From Micavibrio aeruginosavorus (lineage in GTDB: Bacteria; Pseudomonadota; Alphaproteobacteria; Micavibrionales; Micavibrionaceae), in NCBI GenBank assembly GCA_003241475.1, contig QFQB01000013.1, positions 1 to 32,700 of the forward strand: DNA of 32,700 nt. Direction: 5' to 3'. Numbering within the stretch: the stretch's first letter is position 1; each line of letters starts with the position of its first letter. Below, piece after piece: positions 1 to 7,587 of this stretch. The notes under the pieces were generated by a model. That model did no database searches. It saw only the letters and a list, made by a program, of their open reading frames with translations, and was not told where the DNA came from. A program made the position numbers and the translations under genes.

Positions 1-462
1 GTTAAAACTTAGCGTATAGGCTTGCGCGCTGGCTATATGTCCAAGTCGTCCTTCGATTTTCTCGCCCATATCGACGATCCAGCCTTCTTCGATGCTGGCA
101 TTGTGCAGTTTGATCGTGAGCCAGACTGGATTGCCGTCATAGCCGAGCGAGACGAGTTTTCCTTTCGGATATTTTCCGTTCAGATTTTGCGCGCCCGCGG
201 CCATGATGGATTGGGGCGTGATAAGACCGTTCGGATCTGGTTGTACGATGGTGTGAGGGGACAGCGGGAGAGCATCGATCTGATCGCTCAGGATCGCAGC
301 GCCGAGCAACTTCTCTTCGGCATTTGCCTGCAGACTGAAAAAGAGTCCCGCCAGAAGCAAAATTGTAAAAATAAGATGTAAAAGGCGGACAGACGAAGAA
401 GCCCGTGCGGATGCCCGCACGGAGGTGAACCGGTCAGAATTTACTAAGCCGTTGTAAGGCAT
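1..462 (-). CDS. Membrane sensor with 7TMR-DISM extracellular domain, N-terminal part only
   Basis: The reading frame is open from an ATG at 462 to the window edge, giving 154 residues. Residues about 27-48 form a hydrophobic segment ending in ANA, which looks like a signal peptide or first membrane anchor. Residues about 90-150 contain a lead-in ending in PVWLTIKLHNAS followed by GWIVDMG, which matches the pattern of the 7TMR-DISM extracellular domain 2 (a jelly-roll ligand-binding module). In that family the domain is followed by seven membrane helices and then a histidine kinase or GGDEF module; neither can be seen here. An AGGGGA Shine-Dalgarno sequence lies about 12 bases upstream of the ATG. 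The first 26 residues are unusually Arg/Ser-rich and contain a hairpin, so the true start could lie further in. A perfect CtrA-like box lies about 100 bases upstream. Confidence 0.72.
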   Translation of the reverse strand, partial: MPYNGLVNSDRFTSVRASARASSSVRLLHLIFTILLLAGLFFSLQANAEEKLLGAAILSDQIDALPLSPHTIVQPDPNGLITPQSIMAAGAQNLNGKYPKGKLVSLGYDGNPVWLTIKLHNASIEEGWIVDMGEKIEGRLGHIASAQAYTLSFN

Positions 463-563
463 ACAGTTCTTCGTCCCCTGGGATCGCGCATGGTACACGC
501 CCCCATCGATCATCTTGCGATGAAATGGTTAGGAAAAAATGAAGAAATGAAAGGCTTTAGCTG

Positions 564-579
564 GTTAAAGAAAATTTAA
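564..579 (-). promoter_or_regulatory. Candidate CtrA-binding box upstream of the 7TMR-DISM sensor gene
   Basis: On the minus strand the site reads TTAA, seven bases, TTAAC, an exact match to the CtrA consensus TTAA-N7-TTAAC. It sits about 100 bases upstream of the ATG at 462 and just after the stop codon of the oxidase subunit gene. CtrA boxes usually overlap the -35 element of the promoter they control. I do not see a convincing -10 element after it, so function is inferred. Confidence 0.5.
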
Positions 580-729
580 TCAGACTAGGAAATAAGCCAT
601 GCCGAGCAAGAGTACGACGATGGCGCCTATGACAATTTGCATGGCGACCGTGAAGCTGTCCCATGATTTGCGGGCGGCCTGCAGGGCTTGCGGATCGACT
701 TCGACGGGTTGGCTGTGGTTGGAGCCCAT
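580..729 (-). CDS. aa3-type cytochrome c oxidase subunit IV (COX4_pro_2 family)
   Basis: This 49-residue protein has a short polar N-terminus with KSWDSFT at residues 21-27, then one membrane helix (residues about 28-49) ending in MAYFLV at the extreme C-terminus. That layout (a WxxF-type motif directly before a single C-terminal helix, 45-60 residues in all) is the pattern of the bacterial aa3 oxidase subunit IV family, an accessory subunit of the respiratory oxidase in alphaproteobacteria. The start at 729 has an AAGGA Shine-Dalgarno sequence about 8 bases upstream. It lies 61 bases downstream of purM on the same strand and is away from any other oxidase gene, which is common for this subunit. 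The assignment rests on size, topology and the short motif, so other single-helix proteins remain possible. Confidence 0.68.
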   Translation of the reverse strand: MGSNHSQPVEVDPQALQAARKSWDSFTVAMQIVIGAIVVLLLGMAYFLV

Positions 730-790
730 GGGAATTTCCTTTTATCTGTCTTCTATGCCTATTCAACCAGATTTTGCGCGGATTGCAAGA

Positions 791-1858
791 TCAGGAGAGC
801 AGGGCGCTTTCGTTATGGATGATGACTTGCGGTCCGGCCTCGTCCTGACGTTTGACGACATGCCCGATTTTGACCGCTGGCTCGTCCTCTGCCTTGAGCA
901 AAGCGATCATCTGGTCGGCCTTGTCCGCTTCGACGATTACCACCATGCCGAGTCCGCAATTGAAGGTGCGGGCCATATCGGCGGCTTCCATTTTGCCGGC
1001 CTGCGCCAGCCAGCCGAAAATGGCGGGGCGCTGCCACGAGGCCGCATCAAGCTCGACAGCGACGGATTGCGGCAAAACGCGGGGGATATTCTCGCTCAGA
1101 CCGCCGCCTGTGATATGGGCCATGCCTTTCACCCCGCCGGCCTTGATCGCCTTGAGCATAGGTTTGACATAAATTTTTGTGGGGGCGAGCAGAACATCGG
1201 CCATCGTCCGGCCGCTGGCAAAGGGCGCAGGCGTTTCATAATCATACCCCTGCGTTTCCTTCATGATTTTGCGGACCAGTGAATAGCCGTTCGAATGCAC
1301 GCCCGAGGACGCGAGGCCAAGCACGACATCGCCTTCGGCAATCGTCTCGCCGGTCAGAATCTGGCCGCGTTCGACCGCGCCGACGGTAAAGCCTGCAAGG
1401 TCGTAATCGCCTTCATTATACATGCCGGGCATTTCGGCTGTTTCGCCGCCGATGAGCGCGCAGCCCGCTATTTCGCATCCTTTGGCGATGCCCTCGATCA
1501 CCTGCTGCGCGACGCCGACTTCCAGTTTTCCGGTCGCGAAATAATCGAGGAAGAAGAGAGGCTCCGCGCCTTGCACGATCAAATCGTTGACGCACATGGC
1601 GACAAGGTCGATGCCGATGGTCTCATGGCGCTTGGCATCAATCGCAATCTTGATTTTCGTGCCCACACCATCGGTGCTTGAGACGAGGATCGGGTCGTTA
1701 TATCCCGCGGCTTTCGGGTCGAACATCGCGCCGAATCCGCCAAGGCCGCCCATCATGCCCGTTCTGCGGGTGCGCTTGACCGCGGGCTTGATCTTTTCGA
1801 CCAGCTCGGCCCCCGCATCGATATCCACACCGGCTTCTTTGTAGGCGCTTTGTTTCAT
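791..1858 (-). CDS. purM: Phosphoribosylformylglycinamidine cyclo-ligase (AIR synthetase)
   Basis: PurM closes the imidazole ring in purine synthesis, converting FGAM and ATP to AIR, ADP and phosphate in the cytosol. The 355-residue protein aligns along its length with E. coli PurM as I recall it: YKEAGVDIDAG near the start, GGLGGFGA, TDGVGTK (phosphate-binding region), IGIDLVAMCVNDL, GAEPLFFLDY, GGETAEMPGMY and the late GGGLSENIPR and FNCGLGM blocks. I chose the ATG at 1858 (MKQSAYKEAG) because the family starts just before YK.AGVD; an upstream in-frame ATG would add 13 unlikely residues. The frequent partner purN does not follow; the oxidase subunit gene does. It diverges from the DUF2066 gene across only 60 bases, where a -10-like TATAAC (1880-1885, minus strand) overlaps the opposite promoter. 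Confidence 0.97.
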   Translation of the reverse strand: MKQSAYKEAGVDIDAGAELVEKIKPAVKRTRRTGMMGGLGGFGAMFDPKAAGYNDPILVSSTDGVGTKIKIAIDAKRHETIGIDLVAMCVNDLIVQGAEPLFFLDYFATGKLEVGVAQQVIEGIAKGCEIAGCALIGGETAEMPGMYNEGDYDLAGFTVGAVERGQILTGETIAEGDVVLGLASSGVHSNGYSLVRKIMKETQGYDYETPAPFASGRTMADVLLAPTKIYVKPMLKAIKAGGVKGMAHITGGGLSENIPRVLPQSVAVELDAASWQRPAIFGWLAQAGKMEAADMARTFNCGLGMVVIVEADKADQMIALLKAEDEPAVKIGHVVKRQDEAGPQVIIHNESALLS

Positions 1859-1887
1859 TTGGTTTCCGCCGCAATTCACGTTATAAA
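1859..1887 (+). promoter_or_regulatory. Promoter for the DUF2066 / AI-2E permease / hdaA genes
   Basis: TTGGTT at 1859-1864, a 17-base spacer and TATAAA at 1882-1887. The predicted start of transcription is about 25 bases before the ATG at 1919. The -35 element keeps only the TTG core, so strength is uncertain. Confidence 0.45.
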
Positions 1888-1918
1888 AAAGCCACACTCA
1901 GACATTAGGATTTTTTGG

Positions 1919-3178
1919 ATGATGGCCGCCCCAATCTATAAGCAATTCGCGCCTTGCCGTACAGTATTTTATACGCTGATGGCGGCGTTTTTCCTGATGT
2001 TTCCAGTGGTTTCCCATGCCGAAACCGACCCTGCTTATACGATCGAGAAGGTCGAAGTGGATGTCACGGCCGAAAATGCGGTCAAGGCCCGTGAAAAGGC
2101 GCTGGACGAGGCGCAGGTGAAGGCCTACCAAATGCTGATCGAAAAATTCCTCGGCCCTGAAGAAGCGGCCAAGGCGGCGGCCATCGATCCTGTGACGGCA
2201 TCGTCCTTTGTTCAGGATTATGAGGTGACGAACGAGCAACTTTCCACAACACGCTACAAAGGGACCTACACAATCCGCTTCCGCCCTGCGGCGGTTAAAA
2301 AACAGATGGGTGCGCAAGGCGTATCGCTGGATGGTCCGAAAAAACCGGTTCTCGTATTGCCGTTTTACCAATCCGGTTCTGCCACGCTGTTGTGGGACGA
2401 AACCAATCCATGGATGAAGGCGTGGCGCTCCATGCCGGCGGACAAAAGCATGATGCGGCCGACCGTCCTGCCGCTCGGTGATGCAAACGATATGGCGCAG
2501 GTTTCCGATACGGATGCTCTGCAATATGATCCGATGGAAGTCCAAAGCCTCGCCAACCGTTACGGTGCAGAAGATGTTGCCGTCCTTTTGGCGTCTGCCG
2601 AACCTACGGGCAATGTCACGGGGCGCCTTGCGATCAATATTTACAACAATGGTTTTGATGGCCCCGTGTTTGTACAAAAGATCGTCGTCGATCAGCAACC
2701 CAATGAACTGGCCGACGCGTTGTTCTCCCGCGCAGCGATGCAGGTCAAAAATCTTTTGCGCCAGAACTGGAAAGCCAATGCCGCCTATGTGCCGGGCGTC
2801 AACGTCAATCAGGGTGCACCGCAAGCTGTCACAACCAGCACAACAACGGTATATGGACAACAACCGCAAGCCGCTCCGGCCCCCATTCCTTACACGCGTA
2901 CCGCCTTAGGGCCGACACGGAACTATCAGGCCCGTGCCACGTTCGGTTCCGTGCAGGATTGGGTGCGCATGAAAAATACTCTGGACCGCATCTACGGCAT
3001 GCAGGCGGTGATGATCAAATCCCTTAAGCCGCGTGAAGCGTTGATAGATCTGCGTTACGCTGGCGAAGCAACAGCCTTGCAACTTGCATTACAAAATGCG
3101 GGTATCGTCATGCGCGCTTCTCCTTCGGGCACGCTGGACTTATATATCGGCGGATCCGCTCAACCCGTTTACAGGTAA
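1919..3178 (+). CDS. DUF2066 domain-containing exported protein
   Basis: The 419-residue product starts with a basic stretch and a hydrophobic segment (residues about 18-34) ending in SHA-ET, a plausible signal peptide. After it comes a conserved-looking block beginning YTIEKVEVDVTAENAVKARE, with regular alternation of charged helix and strand through residue about 120, then a long middle region and a C-terminal domain after a Gln/Ala/Thr/Pro linker. This matches DUF2066 proteins, whose role is not established; they lie beside AI-2E permease and hda genes in many alphaproteobacteria. An AGGA Shine-Dalgarno sequence (1907-1910) sits 8 bases before the chosen ATG and fits the start better than the ATG at 1850. 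The next gene starts 5 bases after the stop codon. Confidence 0.82.
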   Translation: MMAAPIYKQFAPCRTVFYTLMAAFFLMFPVVSHAETDPAYTIEKVEVDVTAENAVKAREKALDEAQVKAYQMLIEKFLGPEEAAKAAAIDPVTASSFVQDYEVTNEQLSTTRYKGTYTIRFRPAAVKKQMGAQGVSLDGPKKPVLVLPFYQSGSATLLWDETNPWMKAWRSMPADKSMMRPTVLPLGDANDMAQVSDTDALQYDPMEVQSLANRYGAEDVAVLLASAEPTGNVTGRLAINIYNNGFDGPVFVQKIVVDQQPNELADALFSRAAMQVKNLLRQNWKANAAYVPGVNVNQGAPQAVTTSTTTVYGQQPQAAPAPIPYTRTALGPTRNYQARATFGSVQDWVRMKNTLDRIYGMQAVMIKSLKPREALIDLRYAGEATALQLALQNAGIVMRASPSGTLDLYIGGSAQPVYR

Positions 3179-3183
3179 AGATT

Positions 3184-4320
3184 ATGGCGATAACACCAAT
3201 AACCAAAGCCGGATTCTGGGCAGGATTTTTACTTCTCTTTATCGGATTTATCTGGCTCTTTAAATCCATCCTCACACCGTTCATTTTGGGGATCACGATT
3301 GCTTATTTGCTCAATCCGGTCGTCCGCAAGTTTTCGTATGAAAAGCAAATCCCGCGCTGGGTAACCGCACTGATAATCCTTATTCTGTTTTTTGCAATTC
3401 TTGGTCTTTTGTTTGTGGCCGTGGCGCCGATGGCATTTCGTCAGGGGCAGATGCTGATCGAAAATTTCCCGACCTACGTTCAGGATACGCTCGCGCAAAT
3501 CCGCCCCTATCTGAACTGGGTAGAGCAACGCGTAGGCACGGATTACATCGAAGAAATCAACAACTACTTTAAAGACAATGCCGGAAAGCTGTTTGGGGTA
3601 ACGGGCGGCATCGTGGGCAGTATAGCCTCGGGCGGCGTTTTTCTGGTGGATTTTGCAACCACATTGGTCATTACGCCGCTCGTCGCCTTCTTCATGATGA
3701 AGGAATGGCCGCACATAACCAAATGGGTCGAAGGGCTTTATCCGCGCCAGTATGCCGACGTTATCCGCGGACTTTTGAAAAAGATAGACGGCAAGGTTTC
3801 GGGCTTTATCCGCGGCCAGATTATCGTCGCGTTCTTGCTGGGCATGATCTATGCCATTGCGCTGAGCATCGCGGGACTGGATTACGGATTCCTGATTGGG
3901 ATCGGCGCAGGTCTGTTCTCGATCATCCCGTTGGTCGGCTCGACGCTGGGGCTTGTCGTCGGTGTTGTGGTTTCTTGGTTTCAGGCGGGCGATCCCGTAT
4001 ATACGGCGATTATCGCCGCCATCTTTATGGCTGGGCAATTTATCGAAGGAAATTTCCTCTCGCCCAAAGTGGTAGGGGACAATGTCGGCCTGCATCCGCT
4101 CTGGGTCATGTTCGCGCTACTTGCCGGCGGATCGCTGTTCGGTATTCTCGGCATGCTGCTGGCTGTGCCTGTGGCCGCCGTTGTCGGCGTGCTTGTCGGA
4201 TTCGGGATCGATCAATATAAACTCAGTTCTTTGTATCAAAAAGAGCCTGAGGAACCTGTCATCATCATGCCGGATGATATCGAGGCGACAATGATTATTC
4301 TCGAGGAAAGGGATGTCTAG
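3184..4320 (+). CDS. AI-2E family transporter (PerM-like permease)
   Basis: This 378-residue protein is strongly hydrophobic, with about eight membrane segments: a pair near residues 10-35, one near 60-85, one near 135-165, and a C-terminal group from about 205 to 345. The pattern of two N-terminal helices, an extended soluble stretch and a C-terminal bundle with SIIPLVGSTLG and NFLSPKVVGDNVGLHPLWVMFALLAGG-type motifs is characteristic of the AI-2E/PerM family. Characterised members include TqsA, linked to autoinducer-2 export, and Na+/H+ antiporters; the substrate here cannot be predicted. It begins 5 bases after the DUF2066 stop codon and its last 8 bases overlap the hdaA start, so the three genes are probably co-transcribed and translationally coupled. 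Confidence 0.93.
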   Translation: MAITPITKAGFWAGFLLLFIGFIWLFKSILTPFILGITIAYLLNPVVRKFSYEKQIPRWVTALIILILFFAILGLLFVAVAPMAFRQGQMLIENFPTYVQDTLAQIRPYLNWVEQRVGTDYIEEINNYFKDNAGKLFGVTGGIVGSIASGGVFLVDFATTLVITPLVAFFMMKEWPHITKWVEGLYPRQYADVIRGLLKKIDGKVSGFIRGQIIVAFLLGMIYAIALSIAGLDYGFLIGIGAGLFSIIPLVGSTLGLVVGVVVSWFQAGDPVYTAIIAAIFMAGQFIEGNFLSPKVVGDNVGLHPLWVMFALLAGGSLFGILGMLLAVPVAAVVGVLVGFGIDQYKLSSLYQKEPEEPVIIMPDDIEATMIILEERDV

Positions 4321-5032
4321 CATGGCGGCAAGCCGTCAGATTCCATTTGATCTCGGTCATCGCACCGCGATGGGGCGCGATGATTTTCTGATTGCGCCCA
4401 ACAATCAGGACGCTGTTGCATGGATCGATGCATGGCCGGATTGGCCTGCGCCTGCGCTTATCCTCTATGGCCCTGTGGCTTCCGGCAAAAGCCATCTTGC
4501 CGCTGTGTGGGGGGAGAAAAGCAACGCCGCATGCGTACATCCCGGCACGCTCAACGATATGTCGATCCGCCAGATTGCTTCGGCGGCCAAGCATGTCATT
4601 CTTGAAGATGCCGACATGCTTATCGGCAATATCGAGGCGGAGAAGGGGCTGTTTCATCTCTACAATTTGTTCAAGGAAGAAAAGCGCTCGATCATGCTGA
4701 CGTTGTTGGAGCCGCCCATCCGCCGTTCCTTCGCCTTGCCCGATCTGGCCAGCCGTCTGCGGGCCGCCCCCGCTGTTGCGATTCGGGAGCCGGACGATGT
4801 CCTGCTGTCTGCCATTCTGGTTAAAATGTTTAACGACCGCCAGCTCCGCGTGGGGCAGGATGTCATTAACTATATTGTGCTACATATGGAGCGGTCGTTC
4901 GAAGAGGCGCGCCGTATTGTGGAAATGGCGGATAATCGGGCTTTGATCGAAAAAAGAGGGATTACGGTGCCTATGATGCGCGGTGTTTTACAGGATCTGG
5001 GGATTGCTGCTCCGCAGGACTACAATCGGTGA
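4313..5032 (+). CDS. hdaA: DnaA-regulatory AAA+ protein HdaA
   Basis: HdaA binds the sliding clamp after replisome assembly and stimulates ATP hydrolysis by DnaA, blocking re-initiation. The N-terminal QIPFDL at residues 9-14 fits the clamp-binding motif of this family. A P-loop GPVASGKS is at residues 53-60, a Walker B-like VILEDAD at 95-101, and DLASRLRA at about 144-151 supplies the arginine-finger region. The last 80 residues match the AAA+ lid. At 239 residues there is no DnaA-type DNA-binding domain IV, which separates HdaA from DnaA. GAGG lies 5 bases before the ATG at 4313; a second ATG at 4322 is possible. The start overlaps the permease gene by 8 bases. Confidence 0.92.
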   Translation: MSSMAASRQIPFDLGHRTAMGRDDFLIAPNNQDAVAWIDAWPDWPAPALILYGPVASGKSHLAAVWGEKSNAACVHPGTLNDMSIRQIASAAKHVILEDADMLIGNIEAEKGLFHLYNLFKEEKRSIMLTLLEPPIRRSFALPDLASRLRAAPAVAIREPDDVLLSAILVKMFNDRQLRVGQDVINYIVLHMERSFEEARRIVEMADNRALIEKRGITVPMMRGVLQDLGIAAPQDYNR

Positions 5033-5088
5033 ATAATCGTATATTTTTCTAGCAAATTGAGCTAAAAAGCCACAAAAGATAAAAAAGA

Positions 5089-5117
5089 TTGACGGAAGAT
5101 CTTAAAGCACCTATAAA
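5089..5117 (+). promoter_or_regulatory. Near-consensus sigma-70 promoter of the carbohydrate cassette
   Basis: TTGACG at 5089-5094, exactly 17 bases, then TATAAA at 5112-5117. Predicted transcription start is near 5124, about 22 bases before the ATG at 5146, leaving room for AAGGAG at 5130-5135. The two hexamers each differ from consensus by one base, making this one of the strongest promoters in the window. Confidence 0.75.
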
Positions 5118-5145
5118 GCTTTATGTAAAAAGGAGTGTGCCCTTT

Positions 5146-6249
5146 ATGCTGACCAGTAGATTTACCGAGCAAGGCCCTATCGTTGTCGCCATTACGCCGT
5201 CCAAGGATCGTCATGCGTTCCTTGAAAGACAGCTTGATGCGTTCTGGAAGCCTTATCAGGAATTCCGCAAGACTCACCCCGAGGCGCCCGCGCTGAAATG
5301 GATCATCGTGGACGAAACCTCCGAGGCTTCCGAGTTGTTCAGTAGCATGGACAACCCCGACATCACCTATATCAATATGCGCGACCGCAAACATCTTGGA
5401 TCGGTGCCGCATCAGTTCCGCGACACGTGCAGGGAATGCCTTTTTTCCGAGACGGACATAAAAAAACGCGTCGAGCATCTGGCGACCAATTCCCTGAGCG
5501 ATCGTTTTATTGTCGCGCACGACCTTTGGATTCCGAGCATAGGCGAGATGCGCAATGTCGGTATTCTTATCGCGCACAAGCTTTATGGTCATGCTGACAA
5601 AAACGCTGTTATCATGGCAAAAGACGATGACGACTTCTCGTCGCCGGAAATCGTGCCCGCTGTTTACGATTTGCTTCAGGATGGTCATGATTTTGTAAAA
5701 CTGGGCAACATGTTCGTTCACGATGCCATTGGCGGCAACTGGTACCACTATGCCTATTCCAAGCAGGATCAGGAAACGCACGTTCTCGAAAACGGCCATA
5801 AAAGCGTTATTCCACGCTACGTTGTTTGGGATGATAAAGCCCAAACCAAAGAAAATAAGTACAAACATGCCGGTATTTACGGACTGGCCTTCAACTACCG
5901 CATGGATGCGGCTGTTGAGATCGGTGAGAAGTTCCGTAGCGAATTTGGTAAGTTCGGTCCTTTCCGCCCGCTATCCCGCCGCGAAGACGTTCAATTCTTC
6001 ATGGATATGGTGGAACAGCGCGGCGAACACCGTATCAGAATTGCGGACAATCCGATGCATTCTCTCGTGCGTATCGTGCACAACAACACCACTCGTACAA
6101 TGCATAACGGCGCTGTCGATCTGAACGATGTTCCGTTGGCGACCCAAAATCTCGTGGGTATTCTGTGCGACCGTGAACCGACCACGCGTGATCGCCTCGT
6201 GGGCCAGACATTCTCGTTGCCGGTATTAGATCTCTCCAAGGCATTTTAA
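5146..6249 (+). CDS. Putative glycosyltransferase-like protein (GT-A-like), substrate unknown
   Basis: The 367-residue protein has no signal peptide or membrane segment. Near the start IVVAITPSKDR (residues 12-22) and KWIIVDET (51-58) resemble the first two strands of a GT-A nucleotide-sugar-binding fold. NAVIMAKDDDD (153-163) looks like the acidic DxD-type metal and nucleotide-sugar site. The rest contains many aromatic and His residues but no motif I can assign to a CAZy family. The ATG at 5146 is preferred over an in-frame TTG at 5089, because that TTG is part of the promoter and AAGGAG lies about 10 bases before the ATG. It is the first gene of a unit with a GH1 enzyme and a HAD phosphatase, supporting a role in making or modifying a small glycoside. 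The fold call is moderate; the donor and acceptor are unknown. Confidence 0.55.
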   Translation: MLTSRFTEQGPIVVAITPSKDRHAFLERQLDAFWKPYQEFRKTHPEAPALKWIIVDETSEASELFSSMDNPDITYINMRDRKHLGSVPHQFRDTCRECLFSETDIKKRVEHLATNSLSDRFIVAHDLWIPSIGEMRNVGILIAHKLYGHADKNAVIMAKDDDDFSSPEIVPAVYDLLQDGHDFVKLGNMFVHDAIGGNWYHYAYSKQDQETHVLENGHKSVIPRYVVWDDKAQTKENKYKHAGIYGLAFNYRMDAAVEIGEKFRSEFGKFGPFRPLSRREDVQFFMDMVEQRGEHRIRIADNPMHSLVRIVHNNTTRTMHNGAVDLNDVPLATQNLVGILCDREPTTRDRLVGQTFSLPVLDLSKAF

Positions 6250-6261
6250 GGGCTTCAATCA

Positions 6262-7587
6262 ATGACAAACAACACTTCGCCGTCCTTTATCTGGGGGACC
6301 GCAACGGCTGCATTCCAAATTGAAGGCGCATGGAATGCCGACGGCAAGGGCCCCAGCATCTGGGACACATTTTCTCATACGCCCGGCAACGTGAAAAACA
6401 ACGACAACGGCGATGTTGCCTGCGATCACTACAACCGCGTTGATGAAGATGTTGCGTTGATCAAGAATCTCGGCGTCGATGCCTACCGCATGTCCATCAG
6501 CTGGACGCGTCTTTTGCCTGAAGGCACAGGACAGCTAAACCAAAAAGGCGCGGATTTCTACAACCGCCTGTTCGACAAACTGCTTGAAAAAAATATCACG
6601 CCGTGGGCAACCTTGTACCACTGGGATTTGCCGCAGGCATTGCAGGATAAAGGCGGCTGGACAAATCGCGACATCACGGGCTGGTTCGAAGAATACACGG
6701 ATCATGTTTGCCGCTTGTACGGCGACCGCGTAAAGAACTACATCATCATCAACGAGCCATCGATCATCACATATCTTGGCCATTATCTGGGTATTTTTGC
6801 GCCCGGCATAAAGAGTCTCGATGCTATGTATGCTTCCCAGCACCATATCAATCTGGTGAACGGTCTGGTCACGCAACAAATGCGCGGTCTTCTGAAAGAT
6901 ACCAATCTGGGTTCTTCCTACACGTATTTCCCGATGTATCCGAAAGACCCGTCCAAGCCTGAAGATGTCCGTGCCGCGCAAATTATGGACGAGACATGGC
7001 AGCGCAATTTTGCCGATCCGCTTTTCAAAGGCGTCTATCCGGCCAACACCCTGCCTCATGTCGAAAAATACATCAAAGACGGCGATATGAAGACCATTGT
7101 GGCCAATCAGGATTATTTCGGCATCAACCACTACAACTCCAATTATGTTCGCGCCGATGACTCGCACCCGTTGGGGGCATCGAATGCCGAAGCGCCTCCG
7201 GGCCCGCGCACGGATATCGGCTGGAACATCAGCCCCGCCGATCTCAAGGTTGCGTTAATCGAAATTAAAGAAAAATATGGCAATCCTGTTGTGTGCATCA
7301 CCGAAAACGGCATGTGCGAAAACTCTGAACCGGATGCGAAGGGCGTTGTGAATGATGACCGCCGCGTGGGTTATTTGAAGGATTACACCGACGCCATGTT
7401 CGATGCCCGTGACAACCACGGCTGCAATCTGCAAGGGTATTTCGTCTGGTCGCTCATGGACAATTTTGAATGGGCGGAAGGATACGGGATGCGTTTCGGG
7501 ATCGTCCATATGGACTACCAGACTTTGAAGCGGACGCCCAAAAAATCGTATGATTGGTATAAGAGCAAAATTGCGGAAAGCCGTTAA
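6262..7587 (+). CDS. Glycoside hydrolase family 1 beta-glucosidase
   Basis: GH1 enzymes hydrolyse beta-glucosides, or less often 6-phospho-glycosides, with retention. The 441-residue length is normal. Visible landmarks are FIWGTATAAFQIEGA at the N-terminus, YRMSISWTRLLP (75-86), LYHWDLPQAL (118-127), the acid/base in NEP (Glu165), the nucleophile in ITENG (Glu348), and GYFVWSLMDNFEWAEGYGMRFG near the C-terminus. The Trp/Glu pair in FEWAEG suggests a plain glucosidase rather than a phospho-glucosidase, which usually has Ser in this loop. There is no signal peptide, so it acts in the cytosol. The stretch before the acid/base reads IIINEP where TFNEP or TLNEP is usual. It lies 12 bases after the GT-like gene and its TAA overlaps the ATG of the HAD gene. 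Confidence 0.95.
   Translation: MTNNTSPSFIWGTATAAFQIEGAWNADGKGPSIWDTFSHTPGNVKNNDNGDVACDHYNRVDEDVALIKNLGVDAYRMSISWTRLLPEGTGQLNQKGADFYNRLFDKLLEKNITPWATLYHWDLPQALQDKGGWTNRDITGWFEEYTDHVCRLYGDRVKNYIIINEPSIITYLGHYLGIFAPGIKSLDAMYASQHHINLVNGLVTQQMRGLLKDTNLGSSYTYFPMYPKDPSKPEDVRAAQIMDETWQRNFADPLFKGVYPANTLPHVEKYIKDGDMKTIVANQDYFGINHYNSNYVRADDSHPLGASNAEAPPGPRTDIGWNISPADLKVALIEIKEKYGNPVVCITENGMCENSEPDAKGVVNDDRRVGYLKDYTDAMFDARDNHGCNLQGYFVWSLMDNFEWAEGYGMRFGIVHMDYQTLKRTPKKSYDWYKSKIAESR

Noticed and set aside
599..1282. 227-residue plus-strand open frame opposite purM and the oxidase subunit gene
   Set aside because: Overlaps two better-supported genes; no recognisable domain.
1898..2869. 323-residue minus-strand open frame opposite the DUF2066 gene
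   Set aside because: Rich in Arg, His, Cys and Gly with no domain; a mirror of the high third-position G+C of the real gene.
5033..5088. Terminator after hdaA
   Set aside because: AT-rich stretch without a stable inverted repeat.
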